Source: JACCXG01 sp963785755 (GTDB lineage: Bacteria; Acidobacteriota; Vicinamibacteria; Vicinamibacterales; 2-12-FULL-66-21). Taken from it: a stretch of DNA of 64,000 nucleotides. Within the stretch, counting starts at the first letter, position 1, and every line of letters begins with the position of its first letter. The stretch lies in the NCBI GenBank assembly GCA_963785755.1, contig CAWAXG010000068.1:144483-208482 (forward strand). Direction: 5' to 3'. The position numbers and the translations under genes are program-made. The notes under the pieces are model-generated. The model saw nothing but the letters and a program-made list of their open reading frames with translations, made no database searches and was not told the DNA's origin. Positions 17,630 through 27,765 of the stretch are shown piece after piece.

Positions 17630-20034
17630 ATGAGCGGCTGGATTCAGGACCTCGTCCGCGCGCTGCGATCGTTCCGCCGGACACCATGGTTCGTCGCCGG
17701 ACTGATCTTCGTGCTGGCTCTTGGCACCGGGGCGAACGCGGCGATCTTCAGCCTCGTGCAGGCCGTGCTCCTTCGCCCTCTGCCATACGATCGCCCCGAC
17801 GAACTGGTGATGGTATGGAGCGCACGCAACACGCCGGCGGACTGGCGCGAGTACACCACCACCGAGTCGGTCCTTGCCTGGCGTGAGTCATCCCCTGAGG
17901 TACTCAGCGATCTCGCGGTCATCAAACTCTGGGATGGCAGCCGGGAGGCGTCGATTGATCTCGTTCTCGAAGACCGCGCCGAACGGCTCAGAGCCGGCAT
18001 CGTCACGTCGAACTTTTTCCGTGTGCTCGGCGTCTCGGCCTCGCTGGGTCGCGTTTTCTCCCCTGATGATGAGGCCGCAGGAAACCTGAATCTCGTCGTC
18101 CTCGGTGACGCGCTGTGGCGCCGAGCGTTCGCAGCCGACCCTGCTGTTGTCGGGCGTCACCTGACCCTCACGACCGGGGACGCCCGCGAGCGGCGTCCAC
18201 GCTCGTACCTCGTGATTGGCGTGCTGCCGCCGACCTTCAAATTCACCTATCCGCTCGACACGGAGCTGTGGACTGTCGATTCCTGGGCCACCATCGAAGC
18301 CAGTCCCAGGGGTTCCCTCGCGTTCAACGGTGCCGTCGGCAGATTGAAACCGGGCGTGCCACTCGGGGTCGCGGCGGCGAGGATGGCGCACGAGGAACAC
18401 GGTCAGGTAACCCGGCTCGAACCGATCTCCGAGTGGGTCATCGGTGAAATCCGGCCGTCCGTCCTGCTGCTTGGCGTTGCATCGCTGATCCTGCTGACGA
18501 TCACGTGTGCAACCGTGGCCGGCGCGCTGCTGGTGCGGCTGGCCCAGCGCCAACGCGAGCTGGCCGTGCGTGCCTCACTCGGGGCGAATCGATTCCGGCT
18601 GGCGAGAGAAGCTGTCTGCGAGGCCCTTGCCCTTTCGGTGTTCGGAACAGCCGCCGGCCTGCTGCTGGCCCTGGCGGTCTTACCACTGTTTCGTGCGCTG
18701 GTGCCCTCCATCGTGCCGCGCGCGAACGAAATCGCCATCAACCTGTGGTTCGCACTGATCGCGGCCAGCGTCGCGTGCGTCGTCACGATCCTGTCGGCGC
18801 TGTTGCCTGCGCTCCAGGCCTCGAGGATCGATATCGTGCAGACACTCAAGCGTGGATCGGGCACGACATCGACCGACCGGACAACCCGTCGTCTTCGCAG
18901 TGCGCTCATCCTCACGCAAACCGCGGTCGCCACTTCCCTTCTCGTTGCGTCCCTTCTTCTGGCCCTGAGCTTCTGGCGCCTGGGCCGCGTCGATCTCGGA
19001 TTTGATGGGAATGACGTGCTGACGGTCGAGATGAGGCTGCGTGAGCCACGATATTTCACGCCTGGCGCTATGCGCCGGCTTCAGGACGATCTGATCGCCC
19101 GCGTCCGGGCGATTCCCGGCGTGCTCGACGCGGGATTGACCACGGCGGTGCCGTTCCGCGGCACTGATTGGATGAGAGCGGTTCCACGGCCCGGTGGAGG
19201 GAGTCGAGTCTTCGCCAACGGTCGGATGGTCGATGCCTCGTTCTTCTCCATCATGCGGATTCCGTTGCGCCGTGGTCGACTCTTCACGTCCGCAGACACC
19301 CCGGACAGCCCGCGAGTTGCTGTGGTATCGGAGTCGTTCGGCCGTCAGATGTTTGGTGAACAGGATCCGCTCGGACAAACCTTTGACATGGACGGCCCGA
19401 TGGAGGTCGTGGGCGTAGTCGGTGACCTGCGGTACGTCCGACACGACCAGGAAGCAGTGCCGGCGCTGTATTTCGCGCGCACCCAGGAGCCTAGCGAACT
19501 GATGTGTCTGATTCTCCGTACCGCACCCGGCGTCGCGAGGACGGAAGCGTCCGTTCGAACGGCCATTCGCGACGTCGATCCCACATTGCCGCCGATGAAT
19601 ATCACGACCATCGATCGGATCATCAGCGAGTCCGTCGCGGATCGCCGGTTTTACACGACCACGACGGTCGCGTTCGCGGTCCTGGCGCTGCTGCTTACCG
19701 CGACCGCGCTCGCCATCGTGATCGCGCGTGCGGCGGTCGAACGCCGGCGCGAACTGGCGATCCGAGGCGCTCTGGGTGCTCCGGCTGCCCATTTGAGGAT
19801 GCTGGTGGCACGGCAGGGCGTCATTCCGGTGGCGTTCGGTGTCGCCGCGGGGCTGACTGCCGCATGGTACGGGACGAACCTGCTGCAGCGGTTTCTCTTC
19901 CAGGTCGAGGCACACGAGCCCTCGTCTACGGCGTTGCCTGCGCAGTTGCAATCGTGGTCGCGATCCTGTCGTCCATCCTTCCCACGCGGACAGTAGGAAA
20001 CCTTCCGCCTGCTGTGGTTCTGCGAGGCGACTGA
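17630..20034 (+). CDS. ADOP-type ABC transporter permease, frame break near C-terminus
   Basis: Second duplicated permease, about 800 residues. It lacks the N-terminal helical prefix of its neighbour and starts directly at SGWIQDLVRALRSFRRTPW, then the first helix (FVAGLIFVLALGTGANAAIF). Two MacB-like periplasmic domains alternate with FtsX blocks, the second ending with VVERRRELAIRGALGAP-like sequence. CAGGAGG precedes the ATG at 17630. The frame breaks near 19915, after FQVEAHEP; the neighbouring frame supplies the last helix and the expected LPPAVVLRGD ending at 20034. It is divergent from the PadR gene, with about 220 bases between them. Confidence 0.88.
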
Positions 20035-20083
20035 TCGCAGGAACGCCTGGACGATCCCGCCGAGGGCGCGTTCAGCTGGGGAC

Positions 20084-20803
20084 TCAGTTCGCCTTCAATG
20101 TCGCCGTCAGACCGCTGATGCTGTCGCGATACTCCCACGTGCCGGCGACCGTCGGGACGAAGCGGAAGCGACTGCGGGCCAGCGTTCCACTATCGAAGGC
20201 GGCGCCACCCGCGGGAACAGACGTAGCGGTGATGGTGTAGGGATTCGTGTCAGCGGATATCCATTCCACCGGCGTCCCGATCGGCACCGTGACAGTATTC
20301 ATGGTCCTGACGCATCGACAAGGCCCGTAGAACGCCGCGTACGGGCCGACAGACTGTGGAGATCGGAACTCGACGGTGACGCTCGTCGCGTTGGCCGTAA
20401 ACGTCACCGGTGGGAGCTGCGCGCCCTCGACTCGTGCGGTGACCGAGATGCGGCCGAGGTCATACGGCTCCAGCGTCACTTGCGCGTGGCCACCCGCATC
20501 CGTTTGCGAAGATACTTGTTCGGAACCTGGGGTGTCCTTTCCGTTCAGGCCCCCGGCGCCCGCGACCTCGAACAAGACGGCCGCGTCGCGAATGCCGATG
20601 CCGCCGGCGTCGGTGACACGAACGACCAGCGGCTGGACGAGCCGCTCCCCCGCCTTCGCCTCTTGCTCGTTGCCCGACACGATCGCAACCGCGGCCGCGC
20701 GCGAGCTGGGCGTCGACGGCGCAACCAGCCGCGATTCAGAGTCGCTGGAGCAGGCCGCCAGGAGCAGAGCCGATGCCGCCGAAAAGAAACTGGCGATACG
20801 CAT
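20084..20803 (-). CDS. Lipoprotein with Ig-like and cupredoxin-like regions
   Basis: 239-residue predicted lipoprotein. The lipobox LAAC places the lipid-modified Cys at about residue 18. Residues 40-135 resemble a bacterial Ig-like (Big-1 type) domain with VVRVTDAGGIGIRDAAVLFEV and TDAGGHAQVTLEPY. Residues 140-239 resemble a cupredoxin-type fold (TVTVPIGTPVEWISAD, then RFRFVPTVAGTWEYRDS), but the usual metal-binding His/Cys/Met set is not obvious, so copper binding is doubtful. AAAGGA precedes the ATG at 20803. Convergent with the permease gene. Confidence 0.7.
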   Translation of the reverse strand: MRIASFFSAASALLLAACSSDSESRLVAPSTPSSRAAAVAIVSGNEQEAKAGERLVQPLVVRVTDAGGIGIRDAAVLFEVAGAGGLNGKDTPGSEQVSSQTDAGGHAQVTLEPYDLGRISVTARVEGAQLPPVTFTANATSVTVEFRSPQSVGPYAAFYGPCRCVRTMNTVTVPIGTPVEWISADTNPYTITATSVPAGGAAFDSGTLARSRFRFVPTVAGTWEYRDSISGLTATLKAN

Positions 20804-20975
20804 GGCTCATCCTTTGTGTTCGCCCGATTGTCTGGCTTCTCGCTCCGTGAGATGAAACGTCGGCCGAGCCGAAGAAGGAGCGTCCTCCCGCTCAGGCCGC
20901 TGCGCCCCTTATATACCTCGGCGTTTCGCCACGCAACTGACAGAGTGTCGATAGAATGCATCGAGCGGCGACTTG

Positions 20976-21001
20976 TCTGCCGTAGCTTTAGCGAAGGCGG
21001 A
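20976..21001. repeat. REP-like imperfect palindrome
   Basis: TCTGCC at 20976-20981 pairs with GGCGGA at 20996-21001, and an inner GCT/AGC pair closes a two-base loop, forming a short interrupted hairpin. A second small hairpin, GAAGGC with GCCTTC, overlaps it at 20993-21011. The GCGAAGGCGGA core looks like a dispersed palindromic unit seen in intergenic DNA of such genomes; a related AGCGAAGGATGGA lies near 26612. It precedes the Ser/Thr kinase gene. Confidence 0.4.
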
Positions 21002-21036
21002 GACTGCCTTCACAAGCGGTTCTATGTTTTAACGGT

Positions 21037-23688
21037 ATGTCTCTCGTCGCAGGGGTCCGGCTCGGGCCGTACGAGATCCTTGGCCCGCTGGGCGCTGGTG
21101 GGATGGGCGAGGTCTATCGCGCGCGCGACACGCGGCTCGGCCGCGTTGTTGCCATCAAAATAATCGCGCCACATTTGCTTCACGACGAGCGCGCGCGTGT
21201 TCGCTTCGAGCGCGAAGCGCGCGCGATTGCCGCGCTTTCGCATCCGCACATCTGCACGCTCCACGATGTCGGGTCGGCCGCGGGCGTCGAGTTCCTCGTC
21301 ATGGAGCACCTCGAGGGCGAGACGCTCGCCGCGCGTCTCGCGCGTCAGGGCAGCCACAAACCGTTGTCCCTGGACGAGACGATGCTCATCGCGACGCAGC
21401 TCGCCGATGCGCTCGCCGCCGCACATCGGGCGGGTATCGTCCATCGCGATCTGAAGCCCGCGAACGTCATGCTTGCCCGAACCGGCGGGGCACGGCAAGG
21501 CGCGCCACAGGTGAAAGTCCTGGACTTTGGCATCGCCAAATTACGGGCCGAGCCCTCAGACGGAACCGCGTCGAGAGCGGCTACCGAGACCGCTCCAGTC
21601 ACGGACCAGGCCACGCTCGTAGGCACCGTCCCATACATGGCGCCCGAGCAGCTCATCGGGCGCGAAGTCGACGAGCGCACCGACGTGTACGCCTTGGGCA
21701 CCATCATTTACGAGATGACGAGCGGCCGGCGTGCTTTCAGCACCGACTCACAGGCGAGCCTTATCGCGGCCATCCTCGATCGCGATCCAGAGCCGCTCGT
21801 CAGCGTTCAACCCCTTACGCCCCCCGGCCTCGATCGGCTGGTGCGCAAGTGTCTCGCAAAGGATCCCGAGGCCCGTTGGCAGAACGCGAACGATGTCGCC
21901 GACGAACTTCGCTGGATTGCCGCCGGATCCGGTTCCGGCTCGACCGCCCCGCCGGTCCGTACTCCCCGCCGCCGATCGCGATACGTCTCGATCGCTGCGG
22001 GGCTGCTGCTGGCCGTCGGGGCCGTCGCAGCGATCTGGATGTGGCGCCACAGCATGCGTCCCGACGCGCCAGAGGTGCAACATCGGCAGGTCACATTTGC
22101 CGGCAACGTCGTCGCGGCGGCAATCTCACCCGATGGCCGGAGCGTCGTGTACGGCGCGGGGGAATGGAACAACGAGGTCCGAGTGCTCGTGCTCGACCTG
22201 GCTGGCGGTCAGACGCAGCCGATTTGGACAGGCAAGCGCGTGTATGCCGTCGCCTGGGTGTCGGACGGCTCTCAGGTCTTGGTCAGCGGAGTGCAGAACG
22301 GTGGCGACGGGGAAGCTGGCACGTGGATCCTGCCTCGCCTGGGAGGCAGTGGACGCCAGCTGGTGAAAGGGGCAGGGCCGGCCGCATCTTCGCCGGACGG
22401 AAAGAGTCTCGCGATAACCGACGCCTCCAGTACAGGCTTCAGCGTCATCTCGCCCGAACACCCCGCTGGCCGGTATGTGAAGATGACTGGCTTTCGCTAT
22501 TCGGTCGCGCTCGACTGGCACACGCGTACGAACCGGATCGTCCTGTTGACGCTCGACGACGACGCAGTCTCGGGTATCTGGAGCGTCGCTCCGGACGGTC
22601 AGGCACAGACGCGTCTACATGCCAGCAAGGAACCCATTCGCGCGATCTGCTCGTCGCCCGTGTCTGACGTGGTTTATGCGCTCCGGGAACGGAGCGGCGC
22701 CAATGATCTCATGCGGATATCGATGGGCAGCGGCCCTGTTTCTACCCGCATCCTCCTGAGTGGACTGCCGGTCACGGTCGCTGGCGAGACCGTAATGAAT
22801 CGCTGTACTGTGTCCGCCGACGGCCGGCGTCTGGCCTACACACGCGCGACACAACAGGCCAACCTGTGGCGGCTCGATCTTGCTCGAGTGTCAGAAGTGA
22901 CCAGGCTGACGGAAGGCACCCTGCTCTTCGCGTTTCCGAAGCTGTCTCCTGACGGCCAGTCGATCGCCGCCAGGAAAGGTCCCGATTCCGATCGGGAACT
23001 GGTTAAGATTCCGATTCGCGGCGGTCAGCCGGTGAGTCTCGGGGAAGGCACCGGGCCCGCCTGGTCCCCCGACGGACAGCGCCTGGCCTTCATCTCTCGC
23101 CGCAGCGGATCCCAGCGCGTGTGGGTCGTTCGAGCCGACAGCGTGTGGCCCGAGGAGGTGAAGGACTCGGCGGTCGGCAATGAACTCCTGACCTGGTTGC
23201 CGGATGGGCGGCTCGCATGGCCGACGCCCGGATCGCGGAACTATCGAATCCGCGACCTGCGGACTGGACGGGACGAGTATCTCGTCAAAGACAACTCCTC
23301 CGGGTTCGTGTTTCAGCCTCGATTCTCGCCGCGCGGCGATAAGGTGGCGCTGTTCTGGAATCGAGAATCGACAATGGGCTCGGAGCCAGGCTTGTGGCTG
23401 CTGTCGTGGCCCGGCCGCGAGGAGCGCCGGCTCACCTTGGGCATGATCCTTCCTATCGGCTGGTCGCCGGATAGCGAATGGATCTACGCATCGGCACTTA
23501 CCGGTCGCTCCGTTGTCCGCGTGTCCACGCGAACGGGCAAGACCGAGCCCGTTGGCGAATTTCCGGTGGGGACTCTGCAAGACAATTTCTGCGACCTTGC
23601 ACCCGAAGGCGCCGCGATCATCTGCGGCCTCACTGAGCAGAAGGCCGACGCCTGGATCATGGAGAATTTCGACAACGATATTCGATAG
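21037..23688 (+). CDS. Transmembrane Ser/Thr protein kinase with PD40/TolB-like sensor region
   Basis: 883-residue receptor-type kinase. The cytosolic Hanks-type domain (residues 10-285) has the glycine loop GAGGMGEV (19-26), Lys41 in VVAIK, the catalytic HRDLKPAN (136-143), DFG (163-165) and APEQ (202-205), so it should be active. A basic linker is followed by one transmembrane helix (about 312-330). The outer part consists of repeated PD40/WD40-like strands with phrases such as ISPDGRSVVYG, LSPDGQSIAAR, WSPDGQRLAFI and FSPRGDKVALF, making a beta-propeller expected in the periplasm. The frame is intact. No clear Shine-Dalgarno precedes the ATG at 21037. Such kinase-propeller fusions are very common in Acidobacteriota; the ligand is unknown. 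Confidence 0.95.
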   Translation: MSLVAGVRLGPYEILGPLGAGGMGEVYRARDTRLGRVVAIKIIAPHLLHDERARVRFEREARAIAALSHPHICTLHDVGSAAGVEFLVMEHLEGETLAARLARQGSHKPLSLDETMLIATQLADALAAAHRAGIVHRDLKPANVMLARTGGARQGAPQVKVLDFGIAKLRAEPSDGTASRAATETAPVTDQATLVGTVPYMAPEQLIGREVDERTDVYALGTIIYEMTSGRRAFSTDSQASLIAAILDRDPEPLVSVQPLTPPGLDRLVRKCLAKDPEARWQNANDVADELRWIAAGSGSGSTAPPVRTPRRRSRYVSIAAGLLLAVGAVAAIWMWRHSMRPDAPEVQHRQVTFAGNVVAAAISPDGRSVVYGAGEWNNEVRVLVLDLAGGQTQPIWTGKRVYAVAWVSDGSQVLVSGVQNGGDGEAGTWILPRLGGSGRQLVKGAGPAASSPDGKSLAITDASSTGFSVISPEHPAGRYVKMTGFRYSVALDWHTRTNRIVLLTLDDDAVSGIWSVAPDGQAQTRLHASKEPIRAICSSPVSDVVYALRERSGANDLMRISMGSGPVSTRILLSGLPVTVAGETVMNRCTVSADGRRLAYTRATQQANLWRLDLARVSEVTRLTEGTLLFAFPKLSPDGQSIAARKGPDSDRELVKIPIRGGQPVSLGEGTGPAWSPDGQRLAFISRRSGSQRVWVVRADSVWPEEVKDSAVGNELLTWLPDGRLAWPTPGSRNYRIRDLRTGRDEYLVKDNSSGFVFQPRFSPRGDKVALFWNRESTMGSEPGLWLLSWPGREERRLTLGMILPIGWSPDSEWIYASALTGRSVVRVSTRTGKTEPVGEFPVGTLQDNFCDLAPEGAAIICGLTEQKADAWIMENFDNDIR

Positions 23689-23715
23689 GACCACAGCTGG
23701 ATTAGCTACAAGCGT

Positions 23716-23808
23716 CTATTGAATCGGCTTGTTCATATCCGCCAGAACCTCTGCTGCGCTCAAGGCCCGATTGTAGATCCTGACTTCGTCTATCATCCCC
23801 AGTGTTGT
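23716..23808 (-). pseudogene. C-terminal relic of a LamG (concanavalin A-like) domain protein
   Basis: Only the last thirty or so codons of a LamG-type domain remain, with the signature GMIDEVRIYNRALSAAEV and a natural stop at 23716. In intact proteins about 150 residues of beta-sandwich precede this segment. Here the upstream sequence in the same frame has no LamG character and no plausible start. It is therefore a gene remnant. Confidence 0.65.
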
Positions 23809-24406
23809 GAAGCGCGGCGAAGTTGCGGCATCTCGTTTCCCTCGAGCAGGTCTCAGAGCCTGCGCTCTGTGTCCGGCAGGTCCCAACCTGCGCAGGTATA
23901 ACCTGCTGACGCTAGTGCTCAGGTAAAAACCGGTCAATCGAAAACTGCAGTCTGCTCCGGGGAAGAATGACCTGCGCGTCAGCGCAGCAGCACGTGAATA
24001 GACCGATAACGGCCACGCACCCGCTGTAACAACCGCCGCTCCGTCGCGAAGTTCAGAAACCTGACATAGCGATCGTGTGAACCACAAGCTCACGCGCGAG
24101 AAAAAGCCGACCTCATCAGTGACATAGGACTTGTGAACGGCCGACGTTGTTGGCAGAATATCGGCTCCTCCCCAGAGGTTTCCACAGTCTTCCTCCAATT
24201 CGGCCGCAGGCATCACCGGTAGGTTCGCAACCACGGATTGTCGACGGACTGGTCGACGTGTCGGCGGTTGGAGACCGAAACGTCTTAATAGTGATTCAGT
24301 GTTGTCTTTGTTAATTGTTCATACAACAGCGTTGATATAGATTTCACCGCCGTCGGGTAAGTTCCACCGGCAGCCGAGTGTTTCGGTTCAAGGAGGAGAT
24401 GGAAAC
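23809..24406. other. Intergenic region, no gene seen; possible promoter near its right end
   Basis: About 600 bases without a convincing coding frame on either strand. Bases 24285-24345 are clearly more AT-rich than the surroundings. TTGTTC at 24315-24320 and TATAGA at 24336-24341 are a weak -35/-10 candidate pair (15-base spacing) for the following secreted-protein gene. The rest may be decayed DNA upstream of the LamG relic. Confidence 0.35.
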
Positions 24407-25198
24407 ATGACCTACAAGAGAGTGCTTGCGGCCATTGCGATGGTGGCCGTAGCAGCCAGCCCGGCCCTCGCGCAGGGCAATAGTGGCGGCAATGGTGGCG
24501 GCAACGGATCGATGTCGGGCAGCCACTACAACCTCAACATCATCGGCGTTGAGAAGGGCAAGTCAGCAACGCTGGCCGGATCGAACCGGCACACGATCTT
24601 CGTGTGGCTCGGCAAGAACGGGACGGTGTCGTCGAAGATTTACCTGGTGCCTGGCGAAGAGTTCAAAGTGTGTGACGGCAACGCCACCGACGGCGTCGCC
24701 TACGACTGCGACGGGAACGTCCTGCCGAACCTCGAAGGCGCGGTGTTCCAGTTGCCCTGCAACACGAACCTCGAGGCTGGAGAGGATCCGGACGGCGAGC
24801 CGTCCACCCTGCTCCCGTGCGAAGAGGAAGATCCGCAGCTGGCGTATGAAGTGTTCGCGCGTGGCCTCGGCGGGCCGGGCAGCGCGACGATTACCACTTG
24901 CGCGACCGAGACTGTCGACACGGACGGCGACGGCGTACTCGAGACGATCTGCTCGACCGAGAACGTGGTTCTGGTCCGCGACCCCAGCACCCTTGGCGGC
25001 CGCACCAAGTTCACGAACGTCACGCAGCAGCTGACGTCGCTGAACGTGTGCTTCGACACCAACACGGATCCGCTGATCGAAGACATCGACTGCTTCCGCT
25101 ATGCCCTCTTCCGCAACGAGTTCCAAGACTGGTTCTGGGATTACGCAAACTCGGGCCTGCGTCTCGCGCAGATTCGGTTCTACCCGATCGAGGACTGA
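24407..25198 (+). CDS. Secreted acidic protein, hypothetical
   Basis: 263-residue exported protein of unknown function. The signal peptide (MTYKRVLAAIAMVAVAAS, cleavage after ALA near residue 22) is followed by a Gly/Asn-rich stretch (NSGGNGGGNGSMSG), then a mixed beta-like body rich in Asp/Glu with at least six Cys, suggesting disulfides. Phrases such as TDGDGVLE resemble calcium-binding loops, but only one is clear. AAGGAGGAG precedes the ATG, so expression is probably strong. Followed 56 bases later by a DUF1573 protein in the same orientation. I do not recognise a family. Confidence 0.75.
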   Translation: MTYKRVLAAIAMVAVAASPALAQGNSGGNGGGNGSMSGSHYNLNIIGVEKGKSATLAGSNRHTIFVWLGKNGTVSSKIYLVPGEEFKVCDGNATDGVAYDCDGNVLPNLEGAVFQLPCNTNLEAGEDPDGEPSTLLPCEEEDPQLAYEVFARGLGGPGSATITTCATETVDTDGDGVLETICSTENVVLVRDPSTLGGRTKFTNVTQQLTSLNVCFDTNTDPLIEDIDCFRYALFRNEFQDWFWDYANSGLRLAQIRFYPIED

Positions 25199-25254
25199 CA
25201 TATCGTCCGGCGGCGAGCGGGAGGCCGGTACCTTCCGCTCGTCGTCCTCCTGCA

Positions 25255-26291
25255 ATGCGTCACAGGCTCTTTCGGTTTCTCGTTCTCGTCACCCTCGGGC
25301 TGGGCGTCTCTCAATGGCTTGGACCGGGTGCGACCACGGCTCAGACGCCGGAGACGGCCAAGGTCCCGCGGGCCTCGGCGGTCATCACCTCGCACGATTT
25401 CGGCACCGTCGAGCGCGGCACCCCGCTCGTGCACGTCTTCAACATCCGCAACGACGGCACAGCGCCGCTAACCATCAGCCGCATCGAAATGTCACAGCCC
25501 GGCATGAAGAGCCGATTCGCCGGGGTCATCGCACCGGGTGCCACGGGACGGATCACGATCGAGTGGGACGCCTCGCGCTTCACGGGCGACATCCAGGCCG
25601 ACGCCACCGTCTTCACCAACGACCCGATGCGTCCGCGTCTGGGGTTGACGCTGCTTGCCGCCGTCCGTCGAGCCATCGCAATCGAGCCGGCGCCGGACGT
25701 GTTCTTCAGCGTGTTCCGCGATGAAACCTTGGAGCGGCGGTTGGCGATCGTGAACAACGAACCCCAGCCACTCGAGATTAAGGGGCTGCGGCCTGACGGG
25801 ACGCATTTCACCGCGACGATCGCTCCGATCAAACCAGGGTTCGCCTACGAGGTCACCGTGAAGGTGCCGGCCGGCTTGCCTGCTGGCCGCTACATGGAGG
25901 CAGTGTTCGTCGAGACCAATCGCCCCGGCATCGAGCCGCGGATCGGCGTCAACGTTTTCGTCAAGGAGAACCTGTACGCGAGCCCCGAGGTGATTGACCT
26001 CGGCGAAGTGAACATCAAGCAGATCAGCGCCACACCCCCGCGCCGTACTTCCGGCACCGTACGACGCTGCGCAAGCGCGAGGGAACATTCGCGATCACGT
26101 CGATCACGTCCGACCTTCCCGCGCTGAGACTCGAAGCGTCCCCGACCGGACCCAGCGAAGCCTTCGAAGTCGATGTGCGCTTCGATCCTTCCCAGCTGCG
26201 AGCCGGCCGGCTCGATGGCGTCATTCGCGTCGCGACCGACGATAAGGCGTTCCCACTCATCACCATTCCCGTGCGCGGCGCCGCCAAGTAG
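25255..26291 (+). CDS. DUF1573-domain secreted protein, frame break near C-terminus
   Basis: About 345-residue exported protein. After a signal segment (residues 1-30), the DUF1573 hallmark appears: SHDFGTVERGTPLVHVFNI and IRNDGTAPLTIS, an Ig-like/ASH-type beta fold. Two more beta domains follow, with PGFAYEVTVKVPAGLPAGRY in the second. The frame breaks near 26045 after IKQISATPP; the next frame continues YFRHRTTLRKREGTFAI and ends with PLITIPVRGAAK at 26291, which matches the expected family ending. Role is unknown; such proteins are often cell-envelope structural or binding modules. Confidence 0.8.
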
Positions 26292-26630
26292 TCGCTGGGC
26301 GGTGTTCGACACGAATACTCCGGCGACTTCTCTCGTACGATGTGACGCCTGACGTATCCGATTCCTGATGATGAAGGAGAGCACCGCCGGCGATCGGAGC
26401 CATCCACTCAGTATGGTTGTCGTGCTCAACACCGTTGATGTGCGAGCTGAAAGCTGAGTCAGGAGCGTGGATCTGGTGTCGGATGGTCCAAGACGTTGGG
26501 ATGCCGCAGTGAGGTGAGCTGAATGGCGTGGCGTCCCAGCGTTCGCCCGAGTGGGCACGCTCACGCCATCCAGACTCTGCCTCTCGGGTCACCCTCGCTC
26601 ACTGACTTCAGCGAAGGATGGAGAAAGGCG

Positions 26631-26984
26631 TCACTTCGCGGGCTTGACAGGGGCGGTAATCTTCGCCGCCGTGATGGTGTCTCCCTTGATTGCCCCAGTC
26701 AGTTCCACTTCCTGACCGGCATGCGAGGCGATGGTCTTTGAGCTCTGATTCTCCAGCTGATAGACCTTGCCCCCGGACACGAAGACGTACTTCGCACCCT
26801 TCTTGACGCACACGCTGGTGCAGTCGGCATCAGTCATCTTCTTGCCCTCGTGCTCTCCTGCGGGGTGCTTGTCCTTGCACATGCTGTCGCTGATCTTGCC
26901 CGTCCAGGTCTGCGATGTCTGGGCCGCCACGGAACCCGACGCAAGAACAGCGAGCGCCACGATCGTTCCAACGAGGTTTCTCAT
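26631..26984 (-). CDS. Small secreted OB-fold-like protein (DUF5818-like)
   Basis: 117-residue exported protein. The start at 26984 is chosen because it opens a signal peptide (NLVGTIVALAVLASGSVAA) and follows GGAGGA. The mature part begins QTWTGKISDSMCKDKH, then DADCTSVCVKKGAKYVFVSGGKVYQLE, with three Cys and a small beta-barrel-like pattern ending in GDTITAAKI. This resembles the small Acidobacteriota proteins often labelled DUF5818, from memory of that family and not from a search. Function unknown; the KISDSMC and CVKKG motifs could bind a metal or form a disulfide. Confidence 0.7.
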   Translation of the reverse strand: MRNLVGTIVALAVLASGSVAAQTSQTWTGKISDSMCKDKHPAGEHEGKKMTDADCTSVCVKKGAKYVFVSGGKVYQLENQSSKTIASHAGQEVELTGAIKGDTITAAKITAPVKPAK

Positions 26985-27120
26985 GCGCTTCCTCCGGTAA
27001 AGATGAAGACTCGAACATCGGCTATGGCCGAGGTGGCCCGAGTATACGCCTACAGCGTCTCCGAGGAGCCCCTCTTGTGTGGCGGGGGCCACGCCCGTGA
27101 GGTTCCTTGATCTGGACGTT

Positions 27121-27765
27121 CTAGCCGCTGGTGCGAGGGCGCGCCTTCGGTGCGGCCTCGGCCCCAGGTGGGTCGGTGAACGGTTCCACCGGGATGGGCT
27201 CGTATCGCACGTCGAGGATGTGCAGCTGATCCGTCCTTCCAGGCGCGTGAAGGACCACGCAGTCGCCTGGCCCGGACTTCATCATCGCGCGCGCCAGTGG
27301 CGACATCCAGCTGATGTGTTTGCGGTTCAGATCGACTTCGTCGACCCCGACGATGCTCACCACTCGCTCCAGTCCAGCGGCGTTGGCGTAGCGAACAGTC
27401 GCCCCGAAGAACACCTGCGTCGCCGCCCGCCCACTTCTCGGGGCTTGCGGGTCCACCACTTCCGCGGCATCGATTCGTTTCGTCAGAAAGCGAATCCGCC
27501 GATCGATCTGGCGTAGCCGCCGTTTGCCGTACTGATAGTCGGCGTTTTCGCTGCGATCGCCGTTGCTCGCCGCCCAGGCCACAACCTGTGTCACGGCCGG
27601 CCGTTCCCTGGTGAGCAGGAACCGGTGCTCGTCTCTGAGCCTCTGCAAGCCGCCCGGGGTGATGTAGTTCTTGACGCCGGCGAGCCGGGCGCGCGCGGGC
27701 TCTTCTGCGGCGTGGCGGTGCTCCTCGTCCTCGTTGGCCGGTTTCCTCGTGAACGCCTTCTTCAT
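27121..27765 (-). CDS. greB: GreA/GreB-family transcription elongation factor, GreB-like
   Basis: 214-residue cytosolic factor that would rescue backtracked RNA polymerase by stimulating transcript cleavage. After a basic, poorly conserved N-terminal extension (about 35 residues), the coiled-coil domain begins at NYITPGGLQRLRDEH. The tip motif NGDRSENADYQYGKRRLRQI carries the acidic residues needed for cleavage. The C-terminal FKBP-like domain includes VSIVGVDEVDLNRKHISWMS and SPLARAMMKSGPGD. A Pro/Ala tail follows. I prefer the ATG at 27765 to an upstream TTG. Confidence 0.9.
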   Translation of the reverse strand: MKKAFTRKPANEDEEHRHAAEEPARARLAGVKNYITPGGLQRLRDEHRFLLTRERPAVTQVVAWAASNGDRSENADYQYGKRRLRQIDRRIRFLTKRIDAAEVVDPQAPRSGRAATQVFFGATVRYANAAGLERVVSIVGVDEVDLNRKHISWMSPLARAMMKSGPGDCVVLHAPGRTDQLHILDVRYEPIPVEPFTDPPGAEAAPKARPRTSG

